DNA from: Actimicrobium sp047621345
GTDB taxonomy: Bacteria; Pseudomonadota; Gammaproteobacteria; Burkholderiales; Burkholderiaceae_D
Length of the DNA: 64,000 nt
NCBI GenBank assembly: GCA_047621345.1
Contig: JBLHLW010000001.1
Location: forward strand, 62,001-126,000
Reading direction: 5' to 3'
Part shown: piece after piece, positions 37,211 to 46,414 of the stretch
Layout: the number at the start of each line of letters is the position of its first letter
Numbering within the stretch: position 1 is the first letter of the stretch
Notes under the pieces: generated by a model
Told to the model about the DNA's origin: nothing
What the model saw: only the letters and a program-made list of their open reading frames with translations
The model's database searches: none
Translations under genes and position numbers: made by a program

Positions 37211-37673
37211 CCTCGACATTAATCAGATCAAACTTTATTTGCCACACCGTTATCCCATGTTGCTGGTCGACCGGGTGCTGACCTGGGAGTCCGGCAAGAC
37301 CATTACCGCGATCAAAAACGTCACTGCCAACGAAGAATTTTTCAACGGGCATTTTCCGCATAAACCAGTGATGCCCGGTGTACTGATGATCGAAGCACTG
37401 GCGCAGACGGCCGCACTGCTGTCGTTCCTGTCGCTGGGACAGAAACCGGATGAAAACAGCATTGTGTATTTTCTTGGTATCGACGGTGCCCGCTTCAAGC
37501 GTCCAGTCGTTCCGGGTGACCAGATTCGCATGGATGTAGAAATCGTGCGTCACACCCGCGGCATCTGGAAGTACAAGGCCCGTGCCACGGTGGATGGTCA
37601 ACTTGCGGTAGAGGCCGAGCTGATGTGCACGATGCGTAATACCAATGAGGCTGTGCCTGCGGTGACCGCCTAA
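37203..37673 (+). CDS. fabZ: 3-hydroxyacyl-ACP dehydratase FabZ
   Basis: Dehydrates 3-hydroxyacyl-ACP in fatty acid synthesis and so competes with LpxA/LpxD for the same substrate pool. The 156-residue hot-dog protein has the catalytic histidine and glutamate in HFPHKPVMPGVLMIEA (about residues 56-71). Overlaps lpxD by 8 bases and lpxA by one (TAATG). Confidence 0.97.
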   Translation: MNSLDINQIKLYLPHRYPMLLVDRVLTWESGKTITAIKNVTANEEFFNGHFPHKPVMPGVLMIEALAQTAALLSFLSLGQKPDENSIVYFLGIDGARFKRPVVPGDQIRMDVEIVRHTRGIWKYKARATVDGQLAVEAELMCTMRNTNEAVPAVTA

Positions 37674-38467
37674 TGACGACACGGATCCATCCGACGGCGT
37701 TGATTGATGCCCGCGCCGAGCTCGATAGCACGGTCGAAGTAGGCGCATATTCGATCATTGGACCTGATGTGGAAATCGGTGCCGGCACCAAGATCGGTCC
37801 GCATGTCGTCATTGATGGTCATACGCGTATCGGCGTCGACAACACGTTTTTCCAGTTTTCGTCGATCGGTGCAGCGCCGCAGGACAAGAAGTATGCAGGC
37901 GAACCGACCCGACTTGAGATCGGTGACCGCAATGTCATCCGCGAATTTTGTACCTTCAATATCGGCACCTCGCAAGATGTGGGCGTCACCCGTCTGGGCA
38001 ACGACAACTGGATGATGGCGTATGTCCATCTGGCGCATGATTGCCAAGTGGGTAACCACGCGATCTTCGCCAACAACGCGCAACTGGCCGGTCATGTGCA
38101 AGTCGGCGACTGGGCCATTATGGGCGGCTTTTCGAATGTCCATCAGTTCTGCAAAATTGGCGCCCATGCGATGGTCGGCATGAGCACTAGCCTGACGCAA
38201 GATGTGCCGCCTTTTGTGATGTTGTCCGGTAATCCGGCTGCCGCGCATGGCATCAATATCGAAGGACTCAAGCGACGCGGCTACAGCCGCGAGCAGATCG
38301 GCGTGATTCGTCACGCGTACAAGCTGATCTACAAATCCGGCCTGACGTTGGAAGAGGCCAAGCAGGCGCTGTTGGCTGAGGAAGCCACTACGGTTGCCGA
38401 CTGCTTGCCATCATTGGTACTGATACGTCAGTTTCTTGAAAATACCGGCCGTGGCATCGTCCGCTGA
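37673..38467 (+). CDS. lpxA: UDP-N-acetylglucosamine O-acyltransferase
   Basis: First step of lipid A synthesis. The 264-residue protein is a hexapeptide-repeat beta-helix (about residues 5-185) with the catalytic histidine region VHLAHDCQVGN (about 120-130) and a helical C-terminal domain. Its chain-length ruler residues cannot be read with confidence. Sits between fabZ and lpxB as usual. Confidence 0.97.
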   Translation: MTTRIHPTALIDARAELDSTVEVGAYSIIGPDVEIGAGTKIGPHVVIDGHTRIGVDNTFFQFSSIGAAPQDKKYAGEPTRLEIGDRNVIREFCTFNIGTSQDVGVTRLGNDNWMMAYVHLAHDCQVGNHAIFANNAQLAGHVQVGDWAIMGGFSNVHQFCKIGAHAMVGMSTSLTQDVPPFVMLSGNPAAAHGINIEGLKRRGYSREQIGVIRHAYKLIYKSGLTLEEAKQALLAEEATTVADCLPSLVLIRQFLENTGRGIVR

Positions 38468-39626
38468 TCCCGCCGGCACCGTCATTGCGATGGTGGCCGG
38501 TGAAAGTTCCGGCGACTTGCTGGCCAGCCGTTTGCTGGCTGGTTTGCGGCCGCAACTTCCTGATGCACGCATGCACGGTATCGGCGGTCCGCACATGGCC
38601 GAGTATGGTTTTACCAGCGACTGGCCGCTGGAAAAATTGTCGGTGCGTGGCCTGTTCGAAGTGCTCGCGCATTACCGCGAGATCACGGCCATCCGTAATT
38701 CATTGCGCGCCGGCCTGATGGCCGAACGGCCGTCGGTCTTTATCGGTGTGGATGCGCCGGATTTCAACCTCGGGCTGGAAACCGACCTGAAAAAAGCCGG
38801 TATCCCGACCATGCATTTCATCAGTCCGTCGATCTGGGCCTGGCGGGGCGGTCGCATCAAAAAAATCGAAAAAGCAGTCTCGCACATGCTGGTGGTGTTT
38901 CCGTTCGAGGAGTCGATCTATCGCAACGCCGGTATCGCTGCCACCTATGTCGGTCATCCGCTGGCAGAAATCATCCCGATGACGCCCGATGTGGGTGCTG
39001 CGCGCGCGGCGCTGAAGTTGCCCCTGGCCGCCACCGTCGTCGCCATCATGCCGGGTAGCCGGATGTCCGAACTCAAATACAATGCGGCGGCCTTCGTGGC
39101 AGCAGCGAGCCTGTTGCAGAATCGTGATCCATTGATCCGTTTCATCGCACCGATGGCAGGGCCGGAGCAGGGGCGATACTTTACCGAACTGGTTGATGCA
39201 GCCGGCTTGTCCGAAGTGCCGATTCAGTTGCTCTACGATCAGTCGCATCTGGCGATGGCGGCGGCCGATGGCGTGCTGGTTGCTTCCGGCACTGCCTCGC
39301 TGGAAGTGGCGCTGTTCAAAAAACCGATGGTGATTGCCTACAAGATGTTGCGCGCGTCATGGGAAATCATGCGTCACATGGGTTATCAGCCGTGGGTCGG
39401 GTTGCCCAATATCCTCGCGCAAGAATTCGTCGTGCCGGAGCTGTTGCAGCAGGCGGCGACGCCGCAGGCAATGGCTGATGCCTTGTGGCAGCAACTCAAT
39501 GATGTCACGGGGCGCGAGCGGCTCGTCGAGCGCTTTACCCACATGCACCATGCGCTGTTGCGCGATACCGCGCGCGAAAGTGCCAACGCGGTGCTAACGC
39601 TGATCGACCAGTCACGGCCTTCCTGA
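38451..39626 (+). CDS. lpxB: Lipid-A-disaccharide synthase
   Basis: Condenses UDP-diacylglucosamine with lipid X to make the lipid A disaccharide. The glycosyltransferase-fold protein shows the N-terminal AMVAGESSGDLLASRLL, the central SPSIWAWRGGR segment and the C-terminal ASGTASLEVAL loop. The start is uncertain: GTG at 38451 is used (391 residues); TTG at 38436 and ATG at 38490 are alternatives, none with a strong ribosome binding site. The start lies inside the end of lpxA, so coupling is likely. Confidence 0.93.
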   Translation: MASSADPAGTVIAMVAGESSGDLLASRLLAGLRPQLPDARMHGIGGPHMAEYGFTSDWPLEKLSVRGLFEVLAHYREITAIRNSLRAGLMAERPSVFIGVDAPDFNLGLETDLKKAGIPTMHFISPSIWAWRGGRIKKIEKAVSHMLVVFPFEESIYRNAGIAATYVGHPLAEIIPMTPDVGAARAALKLPLAATVVAIMPGSRMSELKYNAAAFVAAASLLQNRDPLIRFIAPMAGPEQGRYFTELVDAAGLSEVPIQLLYDQSHLAMAAADGVLVASGTASLEVALFKKPMVIAYKMLRASWEIMRHMGYQPWVGLPNILAQEFVVPELLQQAATPQAMADALWQQLNDVTGRERLVERFTHMHHALLRDTARESANAVLTLIDQSRPS

Positions 39627-39652
39627 TCCTCCTGAACGTTTCTACCTTGACT

Positions 39653-40264
39653 ATGCCCACTGCGCCACTCCCGTTATATGACTACCCTGATGAGCAGGTG
39701 TGCGGTGTCGATGAAGCCGGCCGCGGCCCACTCGCCGGCCCCGTCTTTGCCGCTGCCGTGATCCTTGATCCAGCCCATCCGATTAGCGGCCTGCGCGATT
39801 CCAAAAAACTCACTGAAGCCCGCCGCGATGCGCTCGCCATCGAGATCAAGGCGCATGCGCTGGCCTGGTCGATTGCCGAATGTTCGCATCAGGAAATCGA
39901 TGACATCAATATTTTGCAAGCGTCACTGCTGGCGATGAAGCGTGCGGTCGATACCTTGTCGATCCTGCCGACGCTGGCGCTGATCGATGGCAATCGCTGT
40001 CCGGTAATGGCGGTGCGCGCCATCGCGATCGTCGGCGGCGATGACAAGGTCGACGCGATTTCGGCGGCCTCGATTCTCGCCAAGACGGCGCGCGACGCAG
40101 CCCTTGTCGTCCTGCATGCGCAGTACCCGGACTATGCGTTTGATCGGCACAAGGGTTATCCGACCGCACTGCATCTGGAGCGTTTGCGCTTGCACGGCGT
40201 GTCGCCAGTGCACCGCCGCTCGTATGCACCGGTGCGGCGCTTGCTGGCGCAGGGTGACGCATGA
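39653..40264 (+). CDS. rnhB: Ribonuclease HII
   Basis: Removes RNA from RNA-DNA hybrids and single misincorporated ribonucleotides. The 203-residue protein has the metal-binding acids in GVDEAGRGPLAG and ALIDGN, and the later SAASILAKTARD segment. The ATG at 39653 is preferred to a TTG two codons earlier. Follows lpxB as in many proteobacteria; overlaps the next gene by 4 bases. Confidence 0.96.
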   Translation: MPTAPLPLYDYPDEQVCGVDEAGRGPLAGPVFAAAVILDPAHPISGLRDSKKLTEARRDALAIEIKAHALAWSIAECSHQEIDDINILQASLLAMKRAVDTLSILPTLALIDGNRCPVMAVRAIAIVGGDDKVDAISAASILAKTARDAALVVLHAQYPDYAFDRHKGYPTALHLERLRLHGVSPVHRRSYAPVRRLLAQGDA

Positions 40265-41049
40265 AGCCGATCAGCTCGCGCGACAACCCGATCTACAAGG
40301 AATTGAAGCTGCTGGCCACTAGCTCGCAAGCCCGCCGCAAGGCTGGCCGCACGTTGCTCGATGGCGTCCATTTGTGCGAAGCGTACTTGCAGCATCTGGG
40401 GTTGCCGCACCTGTGCATCGTCAATCAGAGTGCGACCGTCAATCAGGAAGTAGTGCCCTTGTTGATGCAATGCGAAGCCGGGCGGGTGCAATGCATCGTC
40501 CTGCCCGATTCGCTGTATCAGGCGATCAGTCAGGTTGAGCACGGCGTTGGTGTGATGTTCGTCGTCGAAACGCCGCAGTTGGTCATGCCGGCCGAGCTGG
40601 CCGGCTCCGCCGTTTTGCTCGACAATCTGCAAGACCCCGGCAACATGGGATCGATCTTGCGCAGCGCTGCGGCTGCCGGGATCGAGTACGTGTTTTGCAG
40701 TCCCGGCACCGCGTTCGCGTGGTCGCCGAAAGTGCTGCGTGCCGGCATGGGCGCGCACTTCCTGCTGAAGATATTCGAAAACGTCGACCTCGCCGAGGTC
40801 GTGCGCACTGCCAGTGTTCCGGTGCTGGCCACCAGTTCCCATGTGGCGCAGCGTGTCTACGACATCGACCTGACGCAACCGGTTGCCTGGTTGTTCGGCC
40901 ATGAAGGGCAGGGCGTCGAAGAGCAATTGCTGGCACTGGCTACGCATCAGGTGGCCATTCCGCATCTCGGTGCGATGGAGTCCTTGAACGTGGCGGCGTG
41001 CGCGGCGATATGCTTTTTCGAGCAGGCCAGGCAGCGCGGCGCGCAATGA
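40261..41049 (+). CDS. SpoU/TrmH-family RNA 2'-O-methyltransferase
   Basis: A 262-residue SPOUT methyltransferase. An N-terminal substrate-binding domain (about 1-100, with DNPIYKELK and GRTLLDGVHL) resembles RlmB-type proteins; the catalytic knot has the three SpoU motifs NLQDPGNMGSILRSA, WLFGHEGQGV and IPHLGAMESLNVA. The target RNA (23S rRNA or a tRNA) cannot be fixed from sequence. The start overlaps the rnhB stop (ATGA). It ends 5 bases before a convergent regulator gene. Confidence 0.9.
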   Translation: MKPISSRDNPIYKELKLLATSSQARRKAGRTLLDGVHLCEAYLQHLGLPHLCIVNQSATVNQEVVPLLMQCEAGRVQCIVLPDSLYQAISQVEHGVGVMFVVETPQLVMPAELAGSAVLLDNLQDPGNMGSILRSAAAAGIEYVFCSPGTAFAWSPKVLRAGMGAHFLLKIFENVDLAEVVRTASVPVLATSSHVAQRVYDIDLTQPVAWLFGHEGQGVEEQLLALATHQVAIPHLGAMESLNVAACAAICFFEQARQRGAQ

Positions 41050-41054
41050 CGTTG

Positions 41055-43010
41055 CTATGGCGTGCGCAAGCTCCATACCCGCAATGCCATATGGATTTCC
41101 AGTTGCCGGGTTGGCTCGCTCCAGTCTCCGGTTAGCGCTGTCACTGCATCGAGGCGTTGCTTGAGCGTGTTGATGTGGATGTCCAGTGCGGCGGCTGTTG
41201 CGCGTGCATGGCGGCCATGATCGAGATAGCTCAGCAGCGACGTCGCTAATCCGGCTTTGCGGGTGTCGTCGCCGGGGGCGAGCCCGCCTAGCGCAGCCTG
41301 CAGGAACAGATCGATCTCTGCGCCCGACTTCCCGGCAAATAGCATTGCATACAACGTCAGTTCGGATTCGTGGAACACGGTGCCGGAACGTCCCAGTGCC
41401 GGCAAGATGGCGAGGCAACGAGACAGCTTGTCATACGCCTCCGGCAAGGTCGAGCCTGTCGCCAGTGGGAGCGACACGACCCCTGTTGACGTCCTGCGCG
41501 GCAGATCGGCAAGCGCGGCCATCACGGTCTCCCGCAGGTCTGGCGTGACATGGCAGTTACTCAGGAACATCAGTACATCATCCATTTCGTCGAACAGGAT
41601 GCTGCTCAATTCTGTCGTTCGACGCAAGTCATTGAGCAAGGTGCCGGCATCGTCCTGCCCGACCTGCAAGAGCAGCAGTTGCAGTGGACGCGACAGGTCC
41701 AGTCCGTGTCGGGCGGCGCGTTGACTATTTCTGATGGTGTCCTGGCGCGCGCGGCTGACGAGGTTGCGTAGCAATTGTGGCAAATCCTTGCGCGCAGCGG
41801 CGGTGGTATTTTCTTCGGTGAGCAGCACGACGCCCGCCACCACCGAGCTGCGTTCGAAAATGCGCACCGCGACGTCATTGAGTTCGGCGGCGGTGTGGAT
41901 GATCAACCCGCCGAGCAAGCCGTGGCCGCCAACGACTGCCGACACGCGCCATACCGATCCTGCCGTACCGGCCACACCGACCGAGCGTCCCAGTACCCGG
42001 CTTTCACCGAGCGCCAGGTGAAGCGGATGATCGAACTGCCGTCGGTCGTTGACCAGTTGCCTGGTGTTGCTGGTGCCGCTGCTGCTACTGGTCCGGCAAA
42101 TTTCCTGCTCGCCTTCATCGATGACCATCACATCGCCGTCCAGCATCGCGGCCACCATGTCGCAGATATCCCGCAAGCCGCCGCCTTTTGCCACCAGCGA
42201 GGTCAACCGCTCGTGGGCATCGGCAGCGTTCTGCGTATCGGCGCGCTGTTTTTCGAGATTCGCATTCGCTTCGCTGGCTTGTCGCAGCGCTTGCCGGGCC
42301 TGCTCGAACAAGCGGGCATTTTCGATCGCGACGCATGCATGGATGGCGAGGGTGGACAGGATGGACATCTCCCAGGCGTTATACGTGCGCACGTAGCGGT
42401 CGCCGACAAACAGGACGCCGATGACCACGTCGCCCGACAACAGCGGCACGCCAAGAATCGAGCGGATGTCTTCTTCGGTCACCGCCGCATCGATGAATTT
42501 ATTGTGCGCAAACCGGCTGTCGGACTCGTAGTCGGACGAGCAGTAGGGCGCGCGGTTACGGGCCACGAAGCCGCAGATGCCGACGTCGCGGCTGACCCGT
42601 ACGCGCTTGAATTTCTCCGAGAACGCACCGTCGGTGGCACGCACATAAAAATCACCGTGCTCGTGATCGACGAGCGACAGGTAGCCGAGGTCGCAACCGA
42701 TCAGCTTGCGCGCCCGCTGCACGATTGCCTGCAGGACCTGGTCGATATCGCGCAGCGCGGTCAGGTCCTGTGCGGTTTCGATCAGTGCCATCAGGCCGCG
42801 TTCACGGGTCTGGTGATGTTCCAGACGGTCACGGACCACTATGCCCTTTTGTGTGCTGTCGAGCAGCCGCTCCTTGTCGTGTCCGTCAGGTAACGCATGC
42901 ACGCGCGTCAGAAGGCGGGCGAATTCTTCCTTCGCGCCATCGGCGTGCAACAGCGTCACGATATCCTGCTGCAGTGCAGGCAGCGGGTCGGTGGCAGGTA
43001 GCAGGTGCAT
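41055..43010 (-). CDS. GAF-domain PucR-type transcriptional regulator
   Basis: A 651-residue cytoplasmic regulator. After a short helical N-terminus, a GAF sensor domain (about residues 90-235, with GCDLGYLSLVDHEHGDFYVR and RDVGICGFVA) is followed by a coiled coil, a variable middle and a C-terminal PucR-type helix-turn-helix (HARATAAALDIHINTLKQRL near residue 615). Proteins of this architecture control catabolic genes in actinobacteria and Burkholderiales. It is divergent from the HMG-CoA reductase gene and is its likely regulator. ATG 43010 with a GAG site is preferred to TTG 43037. Confidence 0.85.
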   Translation of the reverse strand: MHLLPATDPLPALQQDIVTLLHADGAKEEFARLLTRVHALPDGHDKERLLDSTQKGIVVRDRLEHHQTRERGLMALIETAQDLTALRDIDQVLQAIVQRARKLIGCDLGYLSLVDHEHGDFYVRATDGAFSEKFKRVRVSRDVGICGFVARNRAPYCSSDYESDSRFAHNKFIDAAVTEEDIRSILGVPLLSGDVVIGVLFVGDRYVRTYNAWEMSILSTLAIHACVAIENARLFEQARQALRQASEANANLEKQRADTQNAADAHERLTSLVAKGGGLRDICDMVAAMLDGDVMVIDEGEQEICRTSSSSGTSNTRQLVNDRRQFDHPLHLALGESRVLGRSVGVAGTAGSVWRVSAVVGGHGLLGGLIIHTAAELNDVAVRIFERSSVVAGVVLLTEENTTAAARKDLPQLLRNLVSRARQDTIRNSQRAARHGLDLSRPLQLLLLQVGQDDAGTLLNDLRRTTELSSILFDEMDDVLMFLSNCHVTPDLRETVMAALADLPRRTSTGVVSLPLATGSTLPEAYDKLSRCLAILPALGRSGTVFHESELTLYAMLFAGKSGAEIDLFLQAALGGLAPGDDTRKAGLATSLLSYLDHGRHARATAAALDIHINTLKQRLDAVTALTGDWSEPTRQLEIHMALRVWSLRTP

Positions 43011-43076
43011 GGCAGGTCTCGGTGAAGGTGAAGGCAAGCGTCACGATACAGCACACATAAAATAAATCCATTTATA

Positions 43077-43114
43077 GCAGTAACTGCCATAGGAATTTCT
43101 GCCAGCGATTCCTA
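43077..43114. promoter_or_regulatory. Operator-like palindromes in the regulator-HMGR spacer
   Basis: Two perfect inverted repeats lie between the divergent starts: GCAGT-A-ACTGC (43077-43087) and TAGGAAT-N11-ATTCCTA (43090-43096 with 43108-43114). They are placed 50-85 bases before the HMG-CoA reductase ATG and about as far from the regulator start, where an operator for the PucR-type regulator would be expected. Confidence 0.5.
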
Positions 43115-43162
43115 GAATAGGTCACTGCAACGGCACGTCCGACCGTTCCTGAAGGAGACTGC

Positions 43163-44443
43163 ATGACCATTGATTCCCGCTTGCCGAATTTTCGTGCGCT
43201 CGACCCCGCTGCACGGCTTGACCACATCGTCGCCGTCGCCGGTCTGACGCCGCAAGAGCGCGCGCTCATCGCCGAACCGGGCGGTTTGCCGCTGGAGGTC
43301 GCCAATGGCATGGTGGAAAACGTCATCGGTAAATTCGAGTTGCCGTATTCGGTGGCCGGTTACTTCCAGATCAATGGTCGCGATGTACTGGTGCCGATGG
43401 TGGTCGAGGAACCATCAGTGGTCGCCGCGGCATCATTCATGGCCAAGATCATCCGCGAGTCGGGTGGTTTCCAGACCTCGAGCACCGGACCGCTGATGCG
43501 CGCGCAAGTGCAAGTCATGGAGCTGGCCGATCCGTTCGGCGCGCGCCATGCGGTACTGAACCACAAGCAGGAACTGATCACGCTGGCCAATAGCCGCGAC
43601 AAGGTATTGATCGGCCTTGGTGGCGGTTGCAAGGACATCGAAGTACATGTGTTCGCTGATACTGCACGCGGTCCGATGGTCATCGTTCACCTGGTCGTCG
43701 ACGTGCGCGACGCGATGGGTGCCAACACCGTCAACACGATGGCCGAAGCAGTGGCAGGGCGGATCGAAGCGATCACTGGCGGTAAGGTGCGCTTGCGCAT
43801 TTTGTCGAATCTGGCCGACTTGCGGCTGGCCCGGGCGCGCGTGCAAATTCGCCCGGAACTGCTCAAGAGTGCCGATTACACGGCCGATCAGGTCATCAAT
43901 GGCATCATCGATGCCTACACGTTTGCGGCCATCGATCCGTATCGGGCGGCGACCCACAACAAGGGCATCATGAACGGCATCGATCCGGTAATCGTCGCGA
44001 CCGGCAACGACTGGCGCGCGGTCGAGGCCGGCGCCCATGCCTACGCTTGCCGCGACGGGCGCTATACCTCCCTGACGACGTGGGAAATCTCTGCTGCCGG
44101 CGATCTGGTCGGCACCATCGAAATGCCAATGCCGGTCGGGCTGGTCGGCGGTGCCACCAAGACGCATCCGATGGCGCGCCTGTCGCTGAAGATCATGCAA
44201 CTGCGTTCGGCGCAGGAACTGGCAGAGATCGCGGTCGCGGTCGGACTGGCACAAAATCTCGGCGCGTTGCGGGCCTTGTCGACCGAAGGCATACAGCGCG
44301 GTCACATGGCGCTGCATGCGTGCAATATCGCCATCGTTGCCGGTGCCACCGGTGCCGATGTCGAGCGGATCGCACGTGAAATGGTCGCTGCCGGCGATGT
44401 GCGGGCTGACTTTGCTGCGCAATTGCTGGCGCAGTCGGCATAG
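43163..44443 (+). CDS. mvaA: Class II hydroxymethylglutaryl-CoA reductase
   Basis: Interconverts HMG-CoA and mevalonate. The 426-residue protein is a class II (bacterial) enzyme: the catalytic glutamate is in VVEEPSVVAAAS, the lysine in THNKGIMNG, the aspartate in GNDWRAVEAGAH and the C-terminal histidine in RGHMALHACNIA; the ENVIGKFELPYSVAG segment is also typical. Since dxr shows the MEP pathway, the likely role is catabolic oxidation of mevalonate to HMG-CoA, as in Pseudomonas mevalonii. HMG-CoA lyase is not nearby. GGAG lies 6-7 bases before the ATG. Confidence 0.93.
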   Translation: MTIDSRLPNFRALDPAARLDHIVAVAGLTPQERALIAEPGGLPLEVANGMVENVIGKFELPYSVAGYFQINGRDVLVPMVVEEPSVVAAASFMAKIIRESGGFQTSSTGPLMRAQVQVMELADPFGARHAVLNHKQELITLANSRDKVLIGLGGGCKDIEVHVFADTARGPMVIVHLVVDVRDAMGANTVNTMAEAVAGRIEAITGGKVRLRILSNLADLRLARARVQIRPELLKSADYTADQVINGIIDAYTFAAIDPYRAATHNKGIMNGIDPVIVATGNDWRAVEAGAHAYACRDGRYTSLTTWEISAAGDLVGTIEMPMPVGLVGGATKTHPMARLSLKIMQLRSAQELAEIAVAVGLAQNLGALRALSTEGIQRGHMALHACNIAIVAGATGADVERIAREMVAAGDVRADFAAQLLAQSA

Positions 44444-44517
44444 AACCATCGCAACAAGCTTCACAGAATCACCCATAAAACGGTGGGCAATGACCCGCGC
44501 CACAAGGAGACCGCACC

Positions 44518-45723
44518 ATGAACAACCGCACCCTTATTGCCGCTGCCGTCACGCTGCTGGCTGCCGCCAGTATGCCGGCGCAGGCTCAGTCTGCCAGTGA
44601 TCCGATCCGGATCGGCTTTATCACCGACATGTCGGGCCCGTACGCCGACACCGACGGCGCCGGCGGCCTCGAAGCCATCCGCATGGCCGTCGACGATGCG
44701 GGTGGATCGGTACTCGGCAAGAAGATCGAGATCCTGTCGGCCGACCATCAAAACAAGGCCGATACCGCCGCCGTGACGGCGCGCGAGTGGGTGGATCGGC
44801 GCAACCTGAAATTGCTGATCGGCGGCGTCAATTCCGGTGCGGGCCTGGCCATGAACAACGTCATGGCCGAGAAAAAGCAGGTCTACATCAATATCGGTGC
44901 CGCCACGGCCAAGTTGACCAATGAGGAATGTACGCCGTACACCGTCCATTACGAATACGACACGGTAGCGCTCGCGAGGGGCACTGGTTCGGCCGTCGTG
45001 GCCGCAGGCGGGAAATCCTGGTTCTTCCTGGTGGCCGACTATGCGTTCGGTCATTCGCTGTTTGCAGATACGTCCGAGGTGATCAATGCCAGCGGTGGGA
45101 CTGTGGTTGGCTCGGCCAAGCATCCGCCGACCGCCAACGACATGTCGTCATTCATCTTGCAGGCACAGGCCTCGAAAGCGCAGGTGCTGGGTCTGGCCAA
45201 TGCCGGTTCGGACACCATCAATTCGATCAAGAGCGCCCGCGATTTCGGCCTGACCAAGGACATGAAAATCGCTGGCCTGCTGATGGTCATCAACGATATC
45301 CACGGGCTCGGTCTGCCGGTGGCGCAAGGCTTGCTGATGACGGATAGCTGGTATTGGGACAAGGACGAGGCGTCGCGCAAGTTTGCCAATCGCTTCTTCT
45401 TGAAAATGCAGAAAATGCCGAGCACGCATCAGGCGGCGGCGTATTCGGCAACAACGACGTATTTGCGGGCCGTGACTCAGGCCAAGACCGATGACGCCGA
45501 CACGGTCATGGCCGAGCTCAAGAAGATGAAGCTCAACGATTTTTACAGCAAGGGCTATATCCGGCAGGATGGCCGCTACATCCACGACATGTATCTGATG
45601 CAGGTCAAGACCCCGGCCGAGTCAAAGAAGCCATGGGATTACCTGAAGATGGTCGCAACGATACCGGGCGAGGAAGCCTTCACCAAGGTGGCGGATTCAA
45701 AGTGTTATTTGCTGAAAAAATAA
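44518..45723 (+). CDS. ABC transporter periplasmic ligand-binding protein
   Basis: A 401-residue type I periplasmic binding protein of the branched-chain amino acid/amide (LivJ-like, Peripla_BP_6) class. The signal peptide ends MPAQAQ-SASD; the mature protein opens with IRIGFITDMSGPYAD and GGLEAIRMAVDDAGG, the usual first lobe. Ligand is unknown. It follows the HMG-CoA reductase gene by 74 bases in the same direction, with no permease or ATPase next to it, so it may deliver mevalonate or a related acid to a transporter encoded elsewhere, or act as a sensor. Confidence 0.88.
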   Translation: MNNRTLIAAAVTLLAAASMPAQAQSASDPIRIGFITDMSGPYADTDGAGGLEAIRMAVDDAGGSVLGKKIEILSADHQNKADTAAVTAREWVDRRNLKLLIGGVNSGAGLAMNNVMAEKKQVYINIGAATAKLTNEECTPYTVHYEYDTVALARGTGSAVVAAGGKSWFFLVADYAFGHSLFADTSEVINASGGTVVGSAKHPPTANDMSSFILQAQASKAQVLGLANAGSDTINSIKSARDFGLTKDMKIAGLLMVINDIHGLGLPVAQGLLMTDSWYWDKDEASRKFANRFFLKMQKMPSTHQAAAYSATTTYLRAVTQAKTDDADTVMAELKKMKLNDFYSKGYIRQDGRYIHDMYLMQVKTPAESKKPWDYLKMVATIPGEEAFTKVADSKCYLLKK

Positions 45724-45726
45724 GCG

Positions 45727-45744
45727 GGAGAGATTCTCCTTTTA
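45727..45744 (+). terminator. Weak hairpin after ligand-binding protein gene
   Basis: GGAGA/TCTCC stem (45727-45731 with 45735-45739), 3-base loop, followed by TTTTA, just after the stop codon. Short, so termination is uncertain; the strong palindromes that follow may do the job. Confidence 0.35.
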
Positions 45745-46093
45745 TCGCGGGAGCGCGTTTTTCAATACCACTTTGGAGGGTGGGCACAGGTTCATCGTAC
45801 CCACGCGAATGCCCCGCCGAACAATCGGCATTGGCGAGCGTTTCTGATTCGCGCGCGTGGGCACAAAAATCCGTGCCCACCCTCCGGGAAATGCAGGATG
45901 CCATGCCCTGTGGGGATTACTCCCACGGCGAAGAACCATCGTAGCTCGTATCTTGCATCTCGTAGCTCGTAGCTCGTAGGGTGGGCACAGGGTCATCGTG
46001 CCCACGCGAATGCCTCGCCGAACAATCGACATTGGCGAGCGTTTCTGGTTCGCGCGCGTGGGCACAAAAATCCGTGCCCACCCTACGGAAAAT

Positions 46094-46162
46094 GCAGGAT
46101 GCCGTGCCCGGAAAATGCAGGATGCCATGTCCGGAAAACGCAGGATGCCGTGCCCTGAGGTG
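46094..46162. repeat. 23-bp direct sub-repeats in the array tail (example: unit 2)
   Basis: A 23-base sequence beginning GCAGGATGCC and ending CCGGAAAAY is repeated head to tail within unit tails: three copies in unit 2 (46094, 46117, 46140), three in unit 5 (46731, 46754, 46777), three in unit 6 (46957, 46980, 47003), two in unit 4 and one in units 1 and 3. The exact 23-base step explains the 203 versus 226 unit lengths. Confidence 0.9.
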
Positions 46163-46367
46163 ATTACGCCCACCGCGAAAAATCATCGCAACTCGTGGCT
46201 CGGAGGGTGGGCACAGGGTCATCGTGCCCACGCGAATGCCCCGCCGAACAATCGGCATTGGCGAGCGTTTCTGGTTCGCGCGCGTGGGCACAAAAATCCG
46301 TGCCCACCCTCCGGGAAATGCAGGGTGCTATGCCCTGTGGGGATTACTCCCACCGCGAAGAACCATC

Positions 46368-46414
46368 GTAGCTCGTATCTTGCATCTCGTAGCTCGTAGC
46401 TCGTAGCTCGTAGG
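46368..46414. repeat. 7-bp AGCTCGT microsatellite in unit tails (example: unit 3)
   Basis: The tails of units 1 and 3 contain short tandem runs of the heptamer AGCTCGT. Unit 3 has one heptamer more than unit 1, which exactly accounts for 208 versus 201 bases and points to replication slippage. Confidence 0.8.

Noticed and set aside
40156..41418. Long (about 420-codon) minus frame opposite rnhB, the methyltransferase and the regulator end
   Set aside because: Antisense shadow of well-identified genes; composition follows the codon pattern of the opposite strand.
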